A stretch of 64,000 nt of DNA from contig NZ_FOEO01000013.1 of the NCBI RefSeq assembly GCF_900110765.1, positions 1 through 64,000 on the forward strand, in the 5' to 3' direction. Origin of the DNA: Pseudomonas sp. NFACC02 (GTDB lineage: Bacteria; Pseudomonadota; Gammaproteobacteria; Pseudomonadales; Pseudomonadaceae). Shown in pieces: positions 40,002 through 49,961 of this stretch (position 1 is the first letter of the stretch; the number at the start of each line of letters is the position of its first letter). The position numbers and the translations under genes were made by a program. A model generated the notes under the pieces. It ran no database searches. It was not told the DNA's origin and saw nothing but the letters and a program-made list of their open reading frames with translations.

Positions 40002-41114
40002 TCAGGGCGCCCGGGCAAACCATCGCCCGCCCTCACAGGCCACGCTGTTGTCGAGTTCAAGTTCTGTCAGCGCCGCCAGCACCTTGGGCAACGGCCAGCC
40101 ACTGCTGGCCGACAAGCCCTCGCTGGTTTGAGGCGCGGCGTGCAACAACGCCAGAAGAGGGTGGATGGCTCCAGACTCGCTTTTCCTTGACTCATTGCAG
40201 GGCGGCAGATTTTTCCAGCCTTGCAGCGCCTCAAGAATGTGATCGATCGTCTCCACCAGCACCGCGCCTTCACGGATCAGTTGATGACAACCCCGGGCGC
40301 CGGGGTGATGGATCGAACCGGGAATCGCGTAGACCTCCCGGCCCTGCTCAGCGGCCAGACGCGCCGTGATCAGCGAGCCACTGGCAACACTGGCCTCCAC
40401 CACCAGCACACCCAACGACAGGCCGCTGATGATCCGGTTGCGTCGCGGAAAATTGCTGGCGTGAGGACCGGCGTCCAGTGGCAGCTCGGAAATCACCGCG
40501 CCACCCTGCGCCATCATGGTTGCTGCAAGTTGACGATGCCGCTGTGGATAAAGTTTTTCGATCCCGGTGCCGAGTACACCAATCGTGGCGCCTTTTACAT
40601 CCAGCGCCCCCTGATGGGCAGCGCCATCGATACCAAGGGCGAGGCCGCTGGTGACGACAAATCCTGCGCCCGCCAGGCTACGAGCGAACGCCGTGGCCGT
40701 ATCCAGTCCCGGTCGGGAAGCGCGTCGGCTGCCCACCATTCCGAGCTGCGGACGATCAAGCAATGTGCGATCACCGGCGATGAAAAGCAGCGGAGGAGGA
40801 TCGGGAATTTCGGCGAGCAAAGGCGGGTAGTCGGCATCGTCCCACATCAGCAAATGCTGGCCCGGACGCTCTAGCCAGGCCAATGCAGCGCTGGCGCCAT
40901 CGCGCACTTCGGGACTGCGCCGGGCTTCGGAACTGGCGGTTGGAAGCCTCAAGGAGCGCCATGCGGATGCCGGAGCGCTCAGGGCAGCGGACGCACTGCC
41001 GAACGCATCGATGAGGGTGTGAAAACGCTTGGGACCGATTTCGGGCAATCGATGAAGGCGCAGACGCGCCTCCAGCTCGGCAGGCGACTGCCCGGCTTTT
41101 TCGAACAACGGCAT
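40002..41114 (-). CDS. dprA: DNA-processing protein DprA/Smf
   Basis: Loads RecA onto incoming single-stranded DNA in transformation; 370 residues. N-terminal SAM-like helices, then the Rossmann-like core with MVGSRRASRPGLDTATAFARSLA and SGLALGIDGAAHQGAL, and a C-terminal winged-helix (about 305-370, SEGLSASSGWPLPKVLAALTELELD). Full length. AAGGAAG precedes the ATG. Confidence 0.94.
   Translation of the reverse strand: MPLFEKAGQSPAELEARLRLHRLPEIGPKRFHTLIDAFGSASAALSAPASAWRSLRLPTASSEARRSPEVRDGASAALAWLERPGQHLLMWDDADYPPLLAEIPDPPPLLFIAGDRTLLDRPQLGMVGSRRASRPGLDTATAFARSLAGAGFVVTSGLALGIDGAAHQGALDVKGATIGVLGTGIEKLYPQRHRQLAATMMAQGGAVISELPLDAGPHASNFPRRNRIISGLSLGVLVVEASVASGSLITARLAAEQGREVYAIPGSIHHPGARGCHQLIREGAVLVETIDHILEALQGWKNLPPCNESRKSESGAIHPLLALLHAAPQTSEGLSASSGWPLPKVLAALTELELDNSVACEGGRWFARAP
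40543..40551 (-). other. DnaA-box 9-mer TTATCCACA
   Basis: Perfect 9-mer (minus strand) within dprA. Confidence 0.6.
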
Positions 41115-41159
41115 GAGATCTTCCTTGATCCTGGGCCCACTTCAATCAGCGGGCAAACC

Positions 41160-41168
41160 TGTGGATAA
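41160..41168 (-). other. DnaA-box 9-mer TTATCCACA
   Basis: Perfect 9-mer in the dprA / tsaP-like intergenic gap. Confidence 0.6.
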
Positions 41169-41238
41169 GTCTGTTAACAACAATTAGATAAGTGAAGCAT
41201 GCCGGTGGGAAAAAGTGTTTTGGAGCTGATACATAGCA

Positions 41239-42264
41239 TTACGGATTACGCACCCGGTCATTCACCGCCAAAGATCTGGACGCATGCAGGACCATCGCAT
41301 AGCTCAGGCGATTGTAGGTGCGAAACACCATCAACAAGCCGGCACGCTCGTCCGGGATTTTGACCCGATCGCCCGTGATACGGTCGCGAACGGTTTCGCC
41401 GGTCTTGTAGATCGCCAGCACATTACCTTCCGCCAGACCGTCGAGGCTGCCACGGTCCAGCGTGACCACGTCAAACTCGCCGATCTGCGTCACGCCGCGC
41501 GGCACATCGATAATCGTGCCTCTGATTTCCCGTGTCGGCTCGCTCGGCACGAAGTTGGAATTGATCGCGCGCTCCTCACTGACGAACAGTCGATCCCCCA
41601 GTCGTACCTCTTGAGTCGAACGCTGCATCTGCAGGGTCGCCACGTCACCTTCAACCGCGATGACCTCGCCGCTGCCGATGTCATCGGCATTGATACCCAA
41701 CGGTTCATCGGTCTCGGCATCGAAGTAGGTCTTGCCCTTACGGAAGATCCCGTAGGACACATGACTCGGATCGAAGCTGCCACGGGCGAAGATCCGGTCT
41801 CCCGCACCGCTCAGGACACGCTCGCCACTACCGGCGACGATGTACGGTGCATCCTCGAACTGCTCAGGCGTGTCCATGATCCGGTTGTTGAGCAGGAAGG
41901 CGTTGATCGCGCCCAGCGGAATGGTCGGGATCGCGTCGGCGATGGGTGTGCTGCGCACGCGGGGAGACAGTTTGATCGTGCCGCGAGACTCGCCGCGGTT
42001 GAGGACAATTCTCGGCTGCCCGTCGACATAAACAAGGTTCAGGGTGTCGCCAGGGTAGATCAGATCAGGGTCGTGAACCTGCGGATTGGCTCTCCAGAGC
42101 TGCGGCCACTTCCACGGCTGGGTGAGAAACTTGCCGGAAATGTCCCAGAGTGTGTCACCGGCGACAACGGTGTAACGCTGTGGATGGCCTTCCTTGAGTT
42201 GTACTTGCGCCTGGACAAGGCCTGTCGCGGCCAACAGCAGCAGGGCGAGTAGTGATTTCCTCAT
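41239..42264 (-). CDS. tsaP: LysM-domain protein, TsaP-like (type IV pilus secretin-associated)
   Basis: 341 residues: signal peptide (cleavage after VQA), one LysM domain (about 31-80, RYTVVAGDTLWDISGKFL ... DLIYPGDTLNLV) and a beta-rich FlgT-like C-terminal region. The gene upstream of dprA in pseudomonads has this layout and is the TsaP homologue that anchors the PilQ secretin to peptidoglycan (from memory). The start at 42264 is set by the signal peptide and an AAAGGGA site. Confidence 0.85.
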   Translation of the reverse strand: MRKSLLALLLLAATGLVQAQVQLKEGHPQRYTVVAGDTLWDISGKFLTQPWKWPQLWRANPQVHDPDLIYPGDTLNLVYVDGQPRIVLNRGESRGTIKLSPRVRSTPIADAIPTIPLGAINAFLLNNRIMDTPEQFEDAPYIVAGSGERVLSGAGDRIFARGSFDPSHVSYGIFRKGKTYFDAETDEPLGINADDIGSGEVIAVEGDVATLQMQRSTQEVRLGDRLFVSEERAINSNFVPSEPTREIRGTIIDVPRGVTQIGEFDVVTLDRGSLDGLAEGNVLAIYKTGETVRDRITGDRVKIPDERAGLLMVFRTYNRLSYAMVLHASRSLAVNDRVRNP

Positions 42265-42406
42265 GCGGTGAATCCCTTTATCATGTTGGCTTCGCGTGAA
42301 ACCCGGCATCTTGCGAGACATCGGTTTTACAAGGGCTGCCCGCTTGTGACGTCCCAAGCCTAGCAGCCGATTTTGACTTTACCCTACAAGTGCAGCGCTT
42401 ACGTAT

Positions 42407-42913
42407 ATGGCCATTTTAAACATCCTCGAATTCCCCGATTCGCGCCTGCGCACCATCGCCAAGCCGGTGGCCGCTGTGGACGACGGCATTCGCCAGTTGG
42501 TCGACGACATGTTTGAAACCATGTACGAGGCACCTGGCATCGGCCTGGCCGCGACGCAGGTTAACGTACACAAGCGCGTCGTTGTAATGGATCTCTCCGA
42601 AGATCGCAGCGAACCACGGGTTTTCATCAACCCGGAGCTTGAGCCGCTGACTGACGAAATGGATCAGTATCAGGAAGGTTGCCTGTCGGTCCCCGGGTTC
42701 TATGAGAACGTGGACCGTCCGCAGAAGGTCAAGGTCAAGGCGCTGGACCGTGACGGCCAGCCTTACGAACTCATCGCCGAAGGCCTGCTCGCCGTGTGCA
42801 TCCAGCACGAGTGCGATCACCTGAACGGCAAGCTGTTCGTGGACTACCTGTCTAATCTCAAGCGTGACCGGATCAAGAAGAAGCTGGAAAAACAGCACAA
42901 GCAGAACGCTTGA
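42407..42913 (+). CDS. def: Peptide deformylase
   Basis: Removes the formyl group from nascent proteins; 168 residues. All three motifs are present: GIGLAATQ (44-51), EGCLSVPG with metal ligand Cys92, and QHECDHLNG with His134, Glu135, His138. Divergent from the tsaP-like gene; fmt follows 114 bp on. Confidence 0.97.
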   Translation: MAILNILEFPDSRLRTIAKPVAAVDDGIRQLVDDMFETMYEAPGIGLAATQVNVHKRVVVMDLSEDRSEPRVFINPELEPLTDEMDQYQEGCLSVPGFYENVDRPQKVKVKALDRDGQPYELIAEGLLAVCIQHECDHLNGKLFVDYLSNLKRDRIKKKLEKQHKQNA

Positions 42914-43027
42914 TCCTTCCCTGTCTGCAGGAGCGCGCTTGCAATTCGTCTCTGACGCACTCGGCGGCAGATACCCTGCATCCCGGGCAGACGCACTCCT
43001 GCGACCCTATTCCTCAACGAGAAGCCC

Positions 43028-43987
43028 ATGACTGAGCCATTGCGCATTGTCTTCGCCGGCACCCCTGAATTTGCCGCCGAACACCTTAAAGCCCTGCTCG
43101 ACAGCCCTTATGAGGTGATCGCGGTTTACACCCAACCCGACCGCCCGGCGGGCCGTGGCCAGAAGCTCATGCCCAGTCCGGTCAAGCAACTCGCCCTGCA
43201 ACACGACATTCCGGTATTACAGCCGCCCACCCTGCGCGCGCCTGAAGCACAAGCCGAGCTCGCCGCCCTTAAGCCCGATCTGATGGTGGTGGTCGCTTAC
43301 GGCCTGATCCTGCCGCAGGTGGTGCTGGACATACCGCGCCTGGGCTGCATCAACAGTCATGCCTCTTTGCTGCCGCGCTGGCGTGGTGCCGCACCGATCC
43401 AGCGCGCCGTACAGGCCGGCGACGCTGAAAGCGGCGTAACGGTCATGCGCATGGAAGCCGGTCTGGACACCGGGCCGATGCTGCTCAAGGCCATGACCGC
43501 GATCACTGACGAGGACACCGGCGGCACCTTGCATGATCGCCTGGCGGAACTCGGACCTGTTGCCGTTTTACAGGCCATCGCAGGCCTGGCGGATGGCTCG
43601 CTGGTAGGCGAAGTGCAGGACGACAATCTGGCCACCTACGCCCACAAGCTGAACAAAGACGAAGCACGCATCGACTGGGCGCGTCCGGCGGATGAACTGG
43701 AGCGTCTGGTTCGTGCCTTCAACCCTTGGCCGATCTGCCACAGCACGCTCAACGGTGAGGCATTGAAAGTGCTCGCCGCTCGCGTCGCCGAAGGCCAAGG
43801 CGAGCCCGGTACGGTGCTCAGCGCCAGCAAGGACGGTCTGATCGTAGCTTGTGGGCAAAACGCGCTGCGCCTGACGCGCTTGCAATTGCCGGGCGGCAAA
43901 CCGCTGGGCTTCGCCGATCTGTTCAACAGTCGCCGTGAAAAATTCGCTGTGGGCACCGTACTGGGCGCTCAGGTGGACAGCCAATGA
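43028..43987 (+). CDS. fmt: Methionyl-tRNA formyltransferase
   Basis: Formylates initiator Met-tRNA; 319 residues. The N-terminal Rossmann domain carries the catalytic Asn109, His111 and Asp147 ([18 protein letters not shown] and GLDTGPML), followed by the C-terminal OB-like domain. The stop overlaps the rsmB start by 4 bp (ATGA). Confidence 0.97.
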   Translation: MTEPLRIVFAGTPEFAAEHLKALLDSPYEVIAVYTQPDRPAGRGQKLMPSPVKQLALQHDIPVLQPPTLRAPEAQAELAALKPDLMVVVAYGLILPQVVLDIPRLGCINSHASLLPRWRGAAPIQRAVQAGDAESGVTVMRMEAGLDTGPMLLKAMTAITDEDTGGTLHDRLAELGPVAVLQAIAGLADGSLVGEVQDDNLATYAHKLNKDEARIDWARPADELERLVRAFNPWPICHSTLNGEALKVLAARVAEGQGEPGTVLSASKDGLIVACGQNALRLTRLQLPGGKPLGFADLFNSRREKFAVGTVLGAQVDSQ

Positions 43988-45306
43988 ATCCGCGTCTGGC
44001 CGCTGCAAAGGCATTGGCTGCCGTACTCAGCGGTAAAGCGTCACTCAACAGCTCGCTGCCCACTCAACTGGACAAAGTCGAAGACCGTGATCGCGGCCTG
44101 ACCCAGGACCTGGCCTTTGGCACCGCCCGCTGGGAACCTCGGCTGTCAGCCCTAGCCGCGAAACTGCTGCAGAAACCGTTCAAGGCCGCCGACAGCGACG
44201 TTCAAGCGCTGCTGCTGGTCGGCCTGTATCAGCTGTTCTACTCACGCATCCCCGCGCATGCGGCCATCGGCGAAACCGTGGGTTGCGCAGACAAACTGAA
44301 AAAGCCATGGGCCAAGGCACTGCTCAACGCCGTCCTGCGTCGTGCACAGCGTGAAGGCGAAGCGTTGCTGACCGAGCTTGAACACGACCCCGTCGTGAGA
44401 ACCGCCCACCCGCGCTGGCTGCAGAAAGCCCTGAAAGCCGCCTGGCCGGAGCATTGGGAAGCGATTTGTGCGGCGAACAACGCGCATCCGCCGATGATCC
44501 TGCGGGTCAATCGTCGTCACAAAACCCGTGATCAGTACCTTCAACTGCTGCAGGAGGCGGGCATTGGCGCTGCTGCCAGCGCCTTCAGTCAGGACGGCAT
44601 CGTGCTGACCGAACCGGGTGACGTCCGCTCACTGCCGGGTTTTTCCGAAGGCTGGATCAGCGTACAGGACGAAGCCGCACAGCTTGCCGCTGGCCTGCTG
44701 GAACTGGCGCCGGGTCAGCGTGTGCTCGATGCCTGTTGCGCGCCGGGCGGCAAGACCTGCCATTTGCTGGAAGTGCAGCCGGGGCTCGCGGGCGTTGTTG
44801 CCGTGGACCTGGAAGCCAAACGCATGGTGCGCGTGAAGGAAAACCTGGACCGTCTGGGCCTGAGCGCAGAACTCATCGCCGCCGACGCCCGTGCGACCGA
44901 TCAATGGTGGGACGGCACGCCGTTCCAGCGCATTCTGCTCGACGCGCCTTGTTCGGCGACCGGCGTCATTCGTCGCCACCCGGACATCAAGTTGACCCGT
45001 CAGGCCGATGACATCCCGGCCCTTGCGACGTTGCAGGGCGAGCTCCTTGATGCGCTGTGGCCGACACTTCAAGTCGGCGGCATTCTGTTGTACGCCACGT
45101 GTTCGACACTGCCCACCGAGAACACCGAAGTGATCGACGCCTTCCTCGCCCGCACGCCCGGCGCCCGGGAGCTGGACATCGCGGGGCAACAAGGCAATCC
45201 ACCGCCAGGCCTGAAACAGCCACACGGCCGCCAGTTGCTGGCGCAGGAAGGCGGGCATGACGGCTTTTACTACGCCAAACTGATCAAGATTGCGGCAAGC
45301 ACCTGA
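43984..45306 (+). CDS. rsmB: 16S rRNA m5C967 methyltransferase
   Basis: 440 residues: N-terminal NusB-like domain (about 1-140) and a C-terminal SAM-dependent methyltransferase. Motif I is [12 protein letters not shown] (about 249-260); the two catalytic cysteines are Cys323 (DAPCSATG) and Cys373 (YATCST). Also called sun/fmu. Coupled to fmt. Confidence 0.96.
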   Translation: MNPRLAAAKALAAVLSGKASLNSSLPTQLDKVEDRDRGLTQDLAFGTARWEPRLSALAAKLLQKPFKAADSDVQALLLVGLYQLFYSRIPAHAAIGETVGCADKLKKPWAKALLNAVLRRAQREGEALLTELEHDPVVRTAHPRWLQKALKAAWPEHWEAICAANNAHPPMILRVNRRHKTRDQYLQLLQEAGIGAAASAFSQDGIVLTEPGDVRSLPGFSEGWISVQDEAAQLAAGLLELAPGQRVLDACCAPGGKTCHLLEVQPGLAGVVAVDLEAKRMVRVKENLDRLGLSAELIAADARATDQWWDGTPFQRILLDAPCSATGVIRRHPDIKLTRQADDIPALATLQGELLDALWPTLQVGGILLYATCSTLPTENTEVIDAFLARTPGARELDIAGQQGNPPPGLKQPHGRQLLAQEGGHDGFYYAKLIKIAAST

Positions 45307-45317
45307 AGCCACTCCCT

Positions 45318-45406
45318 TGTAGGAGCCGGCTTGCTGGCGAAGGCGTCAGGCCAGACGCCTCAGTGGCGAATGATCGATTGCATTCGCCAGCAAGCCGGCG
45401 CCTACA
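45318..45406. repeat. REPIN between rsmB and trkA (TGTAGGAGCCGGC type)
   Basis: Left arm 45318-45341 TGTAGGAGCCGGCTTGCTGG...; right arm 45382-45406 is the complement with one insertion-like difference (GGCGCC). It splits two co-directional genes. Confidence 0.85.
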
Positions 45407-45481
45407 GCCCGCGTTCCCTATCAAAAACAGGCGTCACCCTGCGCAGGCAACGACACCATCATCATTTCAAGGAGAGACTGA

Positions 45482-46855
45482 TTGAAGATCATCATTCTCG
45501 GTGCAGGACAGGTCGGTGGCACGCTGGCGGAGCACCTGGCCAGCGAAGCCAACGACATCACCGTGGTCGACACCGACCCGGATCGCCTGCGGGCACTGGG
45601 TGATCGCCTGGACATCCGGACCGTTCAAGGCCGGGGGTCTTTCCCCACCGTACTGCGACAGGCCGGGGCAGATGACGCCGACATGCTGGTGGCCGTGACC
45701 AGTAGCGACGAAACCAACATGGTCGCCTGCCAGGTCGCCTACACGTTGTTTCATACCCCGACCAAAATTGCCCGGGTTCGGGAGTCGGCCTACCTGACCC
45801 GCGCCGGGCTGTTCGACAACGACGCCATTCCGGTGGACGTACTGATCAGCCCCGAGCAGGTGGTCACCAATTACATCAAGCGCCTGATCGAATACCCGAG
45901 CGCGCTCCAGGTCATCGACTTTGCTGGCGGCAAGGTGCAACTCGTGGCGGTGAGGGCATATTACGGTGGCCCGTTGGTGGGTCAGCAACTGCGTCAGTTG
46001 CGCGCGCACATGCCGAATGTCGACACCCGCGTCGCGGCCATTTTCCGCCGTGATCGTCCGATCATTCCTCAAGGCGATACGGTCATCGAGGCGGATGACG
46101 AAGTCTTCTTCATCGCCGCCAAAGCCGACATTCGTGCGGTAATGGGCGAAATGCGCCGTCTGGATGAAAGCTACAAACGTATCGTCATCGCCGGCGGCGG
46201 ACAGATCGGCGAGCGTCTGGCCGAGGCCATCGAAAATCGTTACCAGGTCAAGATCATCGAGATGAACCCGGCGCGCTGTCGCTATTTGTCGGACACGCTC
46301 GACAACACCGTAATCCTGCAAGGCAGCTCTTCGGACCGCGACCTGTTGATGGAAGAAAACATCGACAACGCCGACCTGTTCCTCGCACTGACCAACGACG
46401 ATGAAGCCAACATCATGTCTTCATTGCTGGCCAAGCGGCTGGGCGCGAAAAAAGTCATGACCATCATCAACAATCCGGCGTACGTGGATCTGGTGCAAGG
46501 CGGGGAAATCGACATCGCGGTCAGCCCGCAGTTGGCGACCATCGGTACCTTGCTCGCTCACGTCAGGCGCGGCGACATTGTCAGCGTACACTCGTTACGG
46601 CGTGGCGCCGCGGAAGCCATCGAGGTCGTGGCCCACGGCGATGCCAATTCCAGCAAGGTGATTGGCAAGGCCATCAAGGACATCAACCTGCCGACCGGCA
46701 CCACCATCGGCGCCATCACGCGCGCCGAACGAGTGTTGATCGCCCACGACAGCACAGTGATCGAATCCGGCGACCACGTGGTCATGTTCCTTGTGGATAA
46801 AAAGTACATCCGCGATGTGGAGCGGCTGTTTCAGGTAGGGTTGAGCTTTTTTTAA
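45482..46855 (+). CDS. trkA: Trk potassium system NAD-binding regulatory subunit
   Basis: 457 residues forming two tandem KTN-TrkA_C units: the first Rossmann motif is [14 protein letters not shown] (about 5-18), the second [14 protein letters not shown] (about 237-250). It is the peripheral gating subunit of the TrkH/TrkG potassium channels. TTG start with AAGGAG 6 bases upstream. The small TPR gene follows after 15 bp. Confidence 0.95.
   Translation: MKIIILGAGQVGGTLAEHLASEANDITVVDTDPDRLRALGDRLDIRTVQGRGSFPTVLRQAGADDADMLVAVTSSDETNMVACQVAYTLFHTPTKIARVRESAYLTRAGLFDNDAIPVDVLISPEQVVTNYIKRLIEYPSALQVIDFAGGKVQLVAVRAYYGGPLVGQQLRQLRAHMPNVDTRVAAIFRRDRPIIPQGDTVIEADDEVFFIAAKADIRAVMGEMRRLDESYKRIVIAGGGQIGERLAEAIENRYQVKIIEMNPARCRYLSDTLDNTVILQGSSSDRDLLMEENIDNADLFLALTNDDEANIMSSLLAKRLGAKKVMTIINNPAYVDLVQGGEIDIAVSPQLATIGTLLAHVRRGDIVSVHSLRRGAAEAIEVVAHGDANSSKVIGKAIKDINLPTGTTIGAITRAERVLIAHDSTVIESGDHVVMFLVDKKYIRDVERLFQVGLSFF
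46792..46800 (-). other. DnaA-box 9-mer TTATCCACA
   Basis: Perfect 9-mer near the 3' end of trkA. Confidence 0.6.
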
Positions 46856-46870
46856 GCAAGGAGAACCGAC

Positions 46871-47182
46871 GTGCTCGAATCCCTGGAAAAAATGCTCGCC
46901 AAAGGGACAGACAACGCACTGCTGCGCTTCGGTCTAGGCAAGGGTTATCTCGATGTGGGAGATCATCAGAAGGCTATCGAGCACTTACAGCGTTGCGTCG
47001 AATTCGACCCGAAGTATTCCGCGGCGTGGAAACTGCTCGGCAAGGCTTGGCTGGCGTCCAGAGACACCGGGCAAGCCCGTCAGGCCTGGGAGCAGGGCAT
47101 TTCGGCGGCAGTCGGCCATGGGGATAAACAGGCCGAAAAAGAGATGATGGTGTTTTTGAAAAAGCTGGATCGCCAGACGTAG
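46871..47182 (+). CDS. Small TPR-repeat protein
   Basis: 103 residues with about two TPR units (ALLRFGLGKGYLDVGDHQKAIEHLQRCVEFDP and AAWKLLGKAWLASRDTGQARQAWEQGI). GTG start with AAGGAG. No signal peptide; a cytoplasmic protein-interaction role is inferred. Its position after trkA is conserved in Pseudomonas (PA0015-like, from memory). Confidence 0.88.
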   Translation: MLESLEKMLAKGTDNALLRFGLGKGYLDVGDHQKAIEHLQRCVEFDPKYSAAWKLLGKAWLASRDTGQARQAWEQGISAAVGHGDKQAEKEMMVFLKKLDRQT

Positions 47183-47214
47183 CGCCACAGATACCACATC
47201 GGAATGCAATTCAT

Positions 47215-47300
47215 TGTAGGAGCCGGCTTGCTGGCGAACCCAATGCGTCATTCAACATTGATGTATCAGGCCGGCCCCATTCGCCAGCAAGCCGGCTACA
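47215..47300. repeat. REPIN after the TPR gene (TGTAGGAGCCGGC type)
   Basis: Left arm 47215-47238 TGTAGGAGCCGGCTTGCTGG...; right arm 47280-47300 complement, lacking the GGAGCC bases near its end. Between convergent genes. Confidence 0.85.
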
Positions 47301-47328
47301 GTAATGACCGTGCCAGCTCAGGCCAGAC

Positions 47329-48216
47329 TCAATACCAGCGCGCCTCTCCCTCAGGTCGTTTCTTGAATCGCTTCATGGTCCACATGTACTGGCTCGGGTA
47401 AGCGCGCACGTACTTTTCAACGACCTTGCTCATCGCCGCTGCCGAGGTTTCGGTGTCGGTGCTGTACATCTCTTCCGGTGCCGCTTCCAGAACCACTTTG
47501 TAGCCGGAGCCGTCGTCCAGGCGCATGGCGTGCAGGAACACACCCACCGCTTTGCCGCCCGCCAGCATGTTTGGCACGAACTTGCTGGTCAGTGCCACGG
47601 TGCCGCAAAAAGGCACGAAGATGCCGGCCGATTCAGCCGGCTCCGGATCCGCCGGAATGCCCACTGAACCGCCTTTGCGTACTTCCTTGATGACGCTGAG
47701 AATCCCTTCCTTGGTCGACGCGGCCACGCGGTTACCCAACTGCACGCGCTGTTTACGCAGCAGTTCGTCCACGGCCTTGAGCTTGGGCGGACGGTAAAAA
47801 ATGATCGGCTTGCACTGGCTGCAGTAGAAGTGGTTGAGCACCTCCCAGTTGCCCAGATGGCTGGTGATGCCCACCACGCCTTTGCCCGACGCCAACGCGT
47901 CCTTCAACACCTGCAAGCCTTCGACTTCACGGACCAGATTGATCGATTTCTGAGCAGGCCAGATCCACGCACAGGCGCTTTCGGTCAGGGTCTTGCCGAT
48001 GTCCATCAGGCTGCGACCGACCAACGCCTCAAGCTCGGCAGGGCTCAGCTCGGGAAAACATTTGGAGAGGTTGATGCGGGCAACTTCACGAGAACGATTA
48101 GGCAGCTTCCACATCAGCCAGCCGATGCCAGTGCCGACCCACTGCACGGCGCGCCACGGTAACAGGGCGAACAACCGCAACGCCCCGACCATCATGGCGC
48201 CTTTGAACTTATCCAC
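47329..48216 (-). CDS. lpxL: Lipid A late acyltransferase, LpxL/HtrB family
   Basis: Inner-membrane enzyme that adds a secondary lauroyl-type chain to lipid A; 295 residues. N-terminal membrane segment (about 8-36), catalytic HLGNWE (His120-x4-Glu125) and a GIPADPEPAESAG acceptor-side motif. The GTG start lies inside a DnaA-box-like TGTGGATAA, preceded by AGGAG. Which acyl position it serves cannot be told. Confidence 0.9.
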   Translation of the reverse strand: MDKFKGAMMVGALRLFALLPWRAVQWVGTGIGWLMWKLPNRSREVARINLSKCFPELSPAELEALVGRSLMDIGKTLTESACAWIWPAQKSINLVREVEGLQVLKDALASGKGVVGITSHLGNWEVLNHFYCSQCKPIIFYRPPKLKAVDELLRKQRVQLGNRVAASTKEGILSVIKEVRKGGSVGIPADPEPAESAGIFVPFCGTVALTSKFVPNMLAGGKAVGVFLHAMRLDDGSGYKVVLEAAPEEMYSTDTETSAAAMSKVVEKYVRAYPSQYMWTMKRFKKRPEGEARWY

Positions 48217-48217
48217 A
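48209..48217 (+). other. DnaA-box 9-mer TTATCCACA
   Basis: Perfect 9-mer spanning the GTG start of lpxL, so DnaA binding would touch its translation start region. Confidence 0.6.
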
Positions 48218-48262
48218 GATCACTCCTGAATCGATGAGGTGGGCATTGTAACCATTCCGACT

Positions 48263-48365
48263 TGTAGGAGCGCGCTTGCCCGCGAATGCGATCTGTCTAA
48301 TACATCGCTGCAGACTGACACACCACATTCGTCCGGATGCGGCCCAGACCAAGCGCGCTCCTACA
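48263..48365. repeat. Decayed REPIN between lpxL and tag
   Basis: Left arm 48263-48290 TGTAGGAGCGCGCTTGCCCG...; the right side keeps only GCGCGCTCCTACA (48353-48365), with the rest diverged. Confidence 0.8.
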
Positions 48366-48379
48366 AATGGCGGTCGATA

Positions 48380-48931
48380 TTATTTGGCCAACTGCGCATA
48401 CCGATCACAATCAACCGTGTGATCCATGACCATCCCCGTGGCCTGCATGTAGGCGTAGCAAATGGTCGGGCCGACGAAAGTGAAACCGGCTTTTTTCAGG
48501 GCCTTGCTCATGGCTTCGGCCTCGGGCGTGATGGCCGGGACTTCGCTGCGATCCTTGAAGTGATTGACCTTTGGCTGGCCACCGACGAAGGACCAGACGA
48601 ACGCAACCGGGTCTTCGAGACGCAGCCAGGCCTGTGCGTTCTTGCGGGCTGCATTGAGCTTGAGACGATTTCGAACGATGCCCGGCTCAAGCATCAGCTC
48701 ATCGATTTCGGCGTCGGTCATGTCCGCTATGCGCTGCACGTCGAAGTTGAACATCACTTCGCGATAACGCGCGCGCTTCTTCAAAATCGTGATCCACGAC
48801 AGACCCGCCTGGAACCCTTCGAGCAACAGAAACTCGAACAGCATCTGCGCGTCGCGCAGCGGCACGCCCCATTCCTGATCGTGATAGTCCATGTAAAGAG
48901 GATCTTCGTTGCACCAAAAGCAGCGTGGCAT
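48380..48931 (-). CDS. tag: DNA-3-methyladenine glycosylase I
   Basis: Constitutive base-excision glycosylase for 3-methyladenine; 183 residues. The zinc snap is complete: Cys4 (MPRCFWC) and His17 (YHDQEWG) with C-terminal His175 and Cys179 (MDHTVDC). The catalytic-pocket segment [14 protein letters not shown] is present. Divergent from glyQ. Confidence 0.95.
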   Translation of the reverse strand: MPRCFWCNEDPLYMDYHDQEWGVPLRDAQMLFEFLLLEGFQAGLSWITILKKRARYREVMFNFDVQRIADMTDAEIDELMLEPGIVRNRLKLNAARKNAQAWLRLEDPVAFVWSFVGGQPKVNHFKDRSEVPAITPEAEAMSKALKKAGFTFVGPTICYAYMQATGMVMDHTVDCDRYAQLAK

Positions 48932-49013
48932 AGGGCTCCCAAGGGTGGAGGCGCTGCTGAATCGGGTATACTCCCGCTCTTTAAATCGCAGCCCCCCAGT
49001 ACAGGTGAATTTC

Positions 49014-49961
49014 GTGAGCCAGCCTACGCCAGCCGTGCGTACCTTCCAAGACTTGATCCTCGCCCTCCAGCAATACTGGGCAGAGCAAGGTTGTGTGGTA
49101 CTTCAGCCCTACGATATGGAAGTGGGCGCCGGCACTTTCCACACCGCCACGTTTCTGCGCGCCGTCGGCCCGGAAACCTGGAACGCCGCCTACGTACAGC
49201 CGAGCCGTCGTCCTACCGATGGCCGTTATGGCGAGAACCCCAACCGCCTGCAGCACTACTATCAGTTCCAGGTGGTTCTGAAGCCTAACCCGGACAACTT
49301 CCAGGAGCTGTACCTGGGCTCTCTGAAACATGTCGGCCTCGATCCGCTGGTGCACGATGTGCGTTTCGTCGAAGACAACTGGGAATCGCCAACCCTGGGC
49401 GCCTGGGGCCTGGGCTGGGAAATCTGGCTGAACGGCATGGAAGTCTCTCAGTTCACCTACTTCCAGCAGGTGGGCGGCATCGAGTGCTACCCGGTCACCG
49501 GCGAAATTACCTACGGACTTGAGCGTCTGGCGATGTACCTGCAAGGCGTTGAATCGGTCTACGACCTGGTGTGGACCGACGGTCCGTTCGGCAAAGTGAC
49601 CTATGGCGACGTGTTCCACCAGAACGAAGTGGAGCAATCGACCTACAACTTCGAATACGCCAACGTCGACAAACTGTTCGAGCTGTTCGATTTCTACGAA
49701 AGCGAAGCCGTGCGCCTGATCGCCGCTGAGCTGCCGCTGCCGAGCTACGAAATGGTGCTCAAGGCGTCGCACACCTTCAACCTGCTGGATGCCCGTCGCG
49801 CGATTTCCGTGACCGCGCGTCAGCAATACATCCTGCGCGTGCGCACGCTGGCACGTTCCGTTGCCCAGGCGTACCTGATGGCCCGGGCCAAGCTTGGCTT
49901 CCCGATGGCTGCACCCGATATTCGCGATGAAGTGTTGGCTAAGCTGGAGGCTGCACAATGA
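49014..49961 (+). CDS. glyQ: Glycyl-tRNA synthetase alpha subunit
   Basis: Catalytic subunit of the bacterial alpha2-beta2 enzyme; 315 residues. Class II signatures: [28 protein letters not shown], the motif 2 region [21 protein letters not shown] and YGLERLAMY. The GTG at 49014 is chosen because [15 protein letters not shown] is the family N-terminus and AGGTG precedes it; an in-frame ATG at 48909 would overlap tag. glyS overlaps by 4 bp. Confidence 0.97.
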   Translation: MSQPTPAVRTFQDLILALQQYWAEQGCVVLQPYDMEVGAGTFHTATFLRAVGPETWNAAYVQPSRRPTDGRYGENPNRLQHYYQFQVVLKPNPDNFQELYLGSLKHVGLDPLVHDVRFVEDNWESPTLGAWGLGWEIWLNGMEVSQFTYFQQVGGIECYPVTGEITYGLERLAMYLQGVESVYDLVWTDGPFGKVTYGDVFHQNEVEQSTYNFEYANVDKLFELFDFYESEAVRLIAAELPLPSYEMVLKASHTFNLLDARRAISVTARQQYILRVRTLARSVAQAYLMARAKLGFPMAAPDIRDEVLAKLEAAQ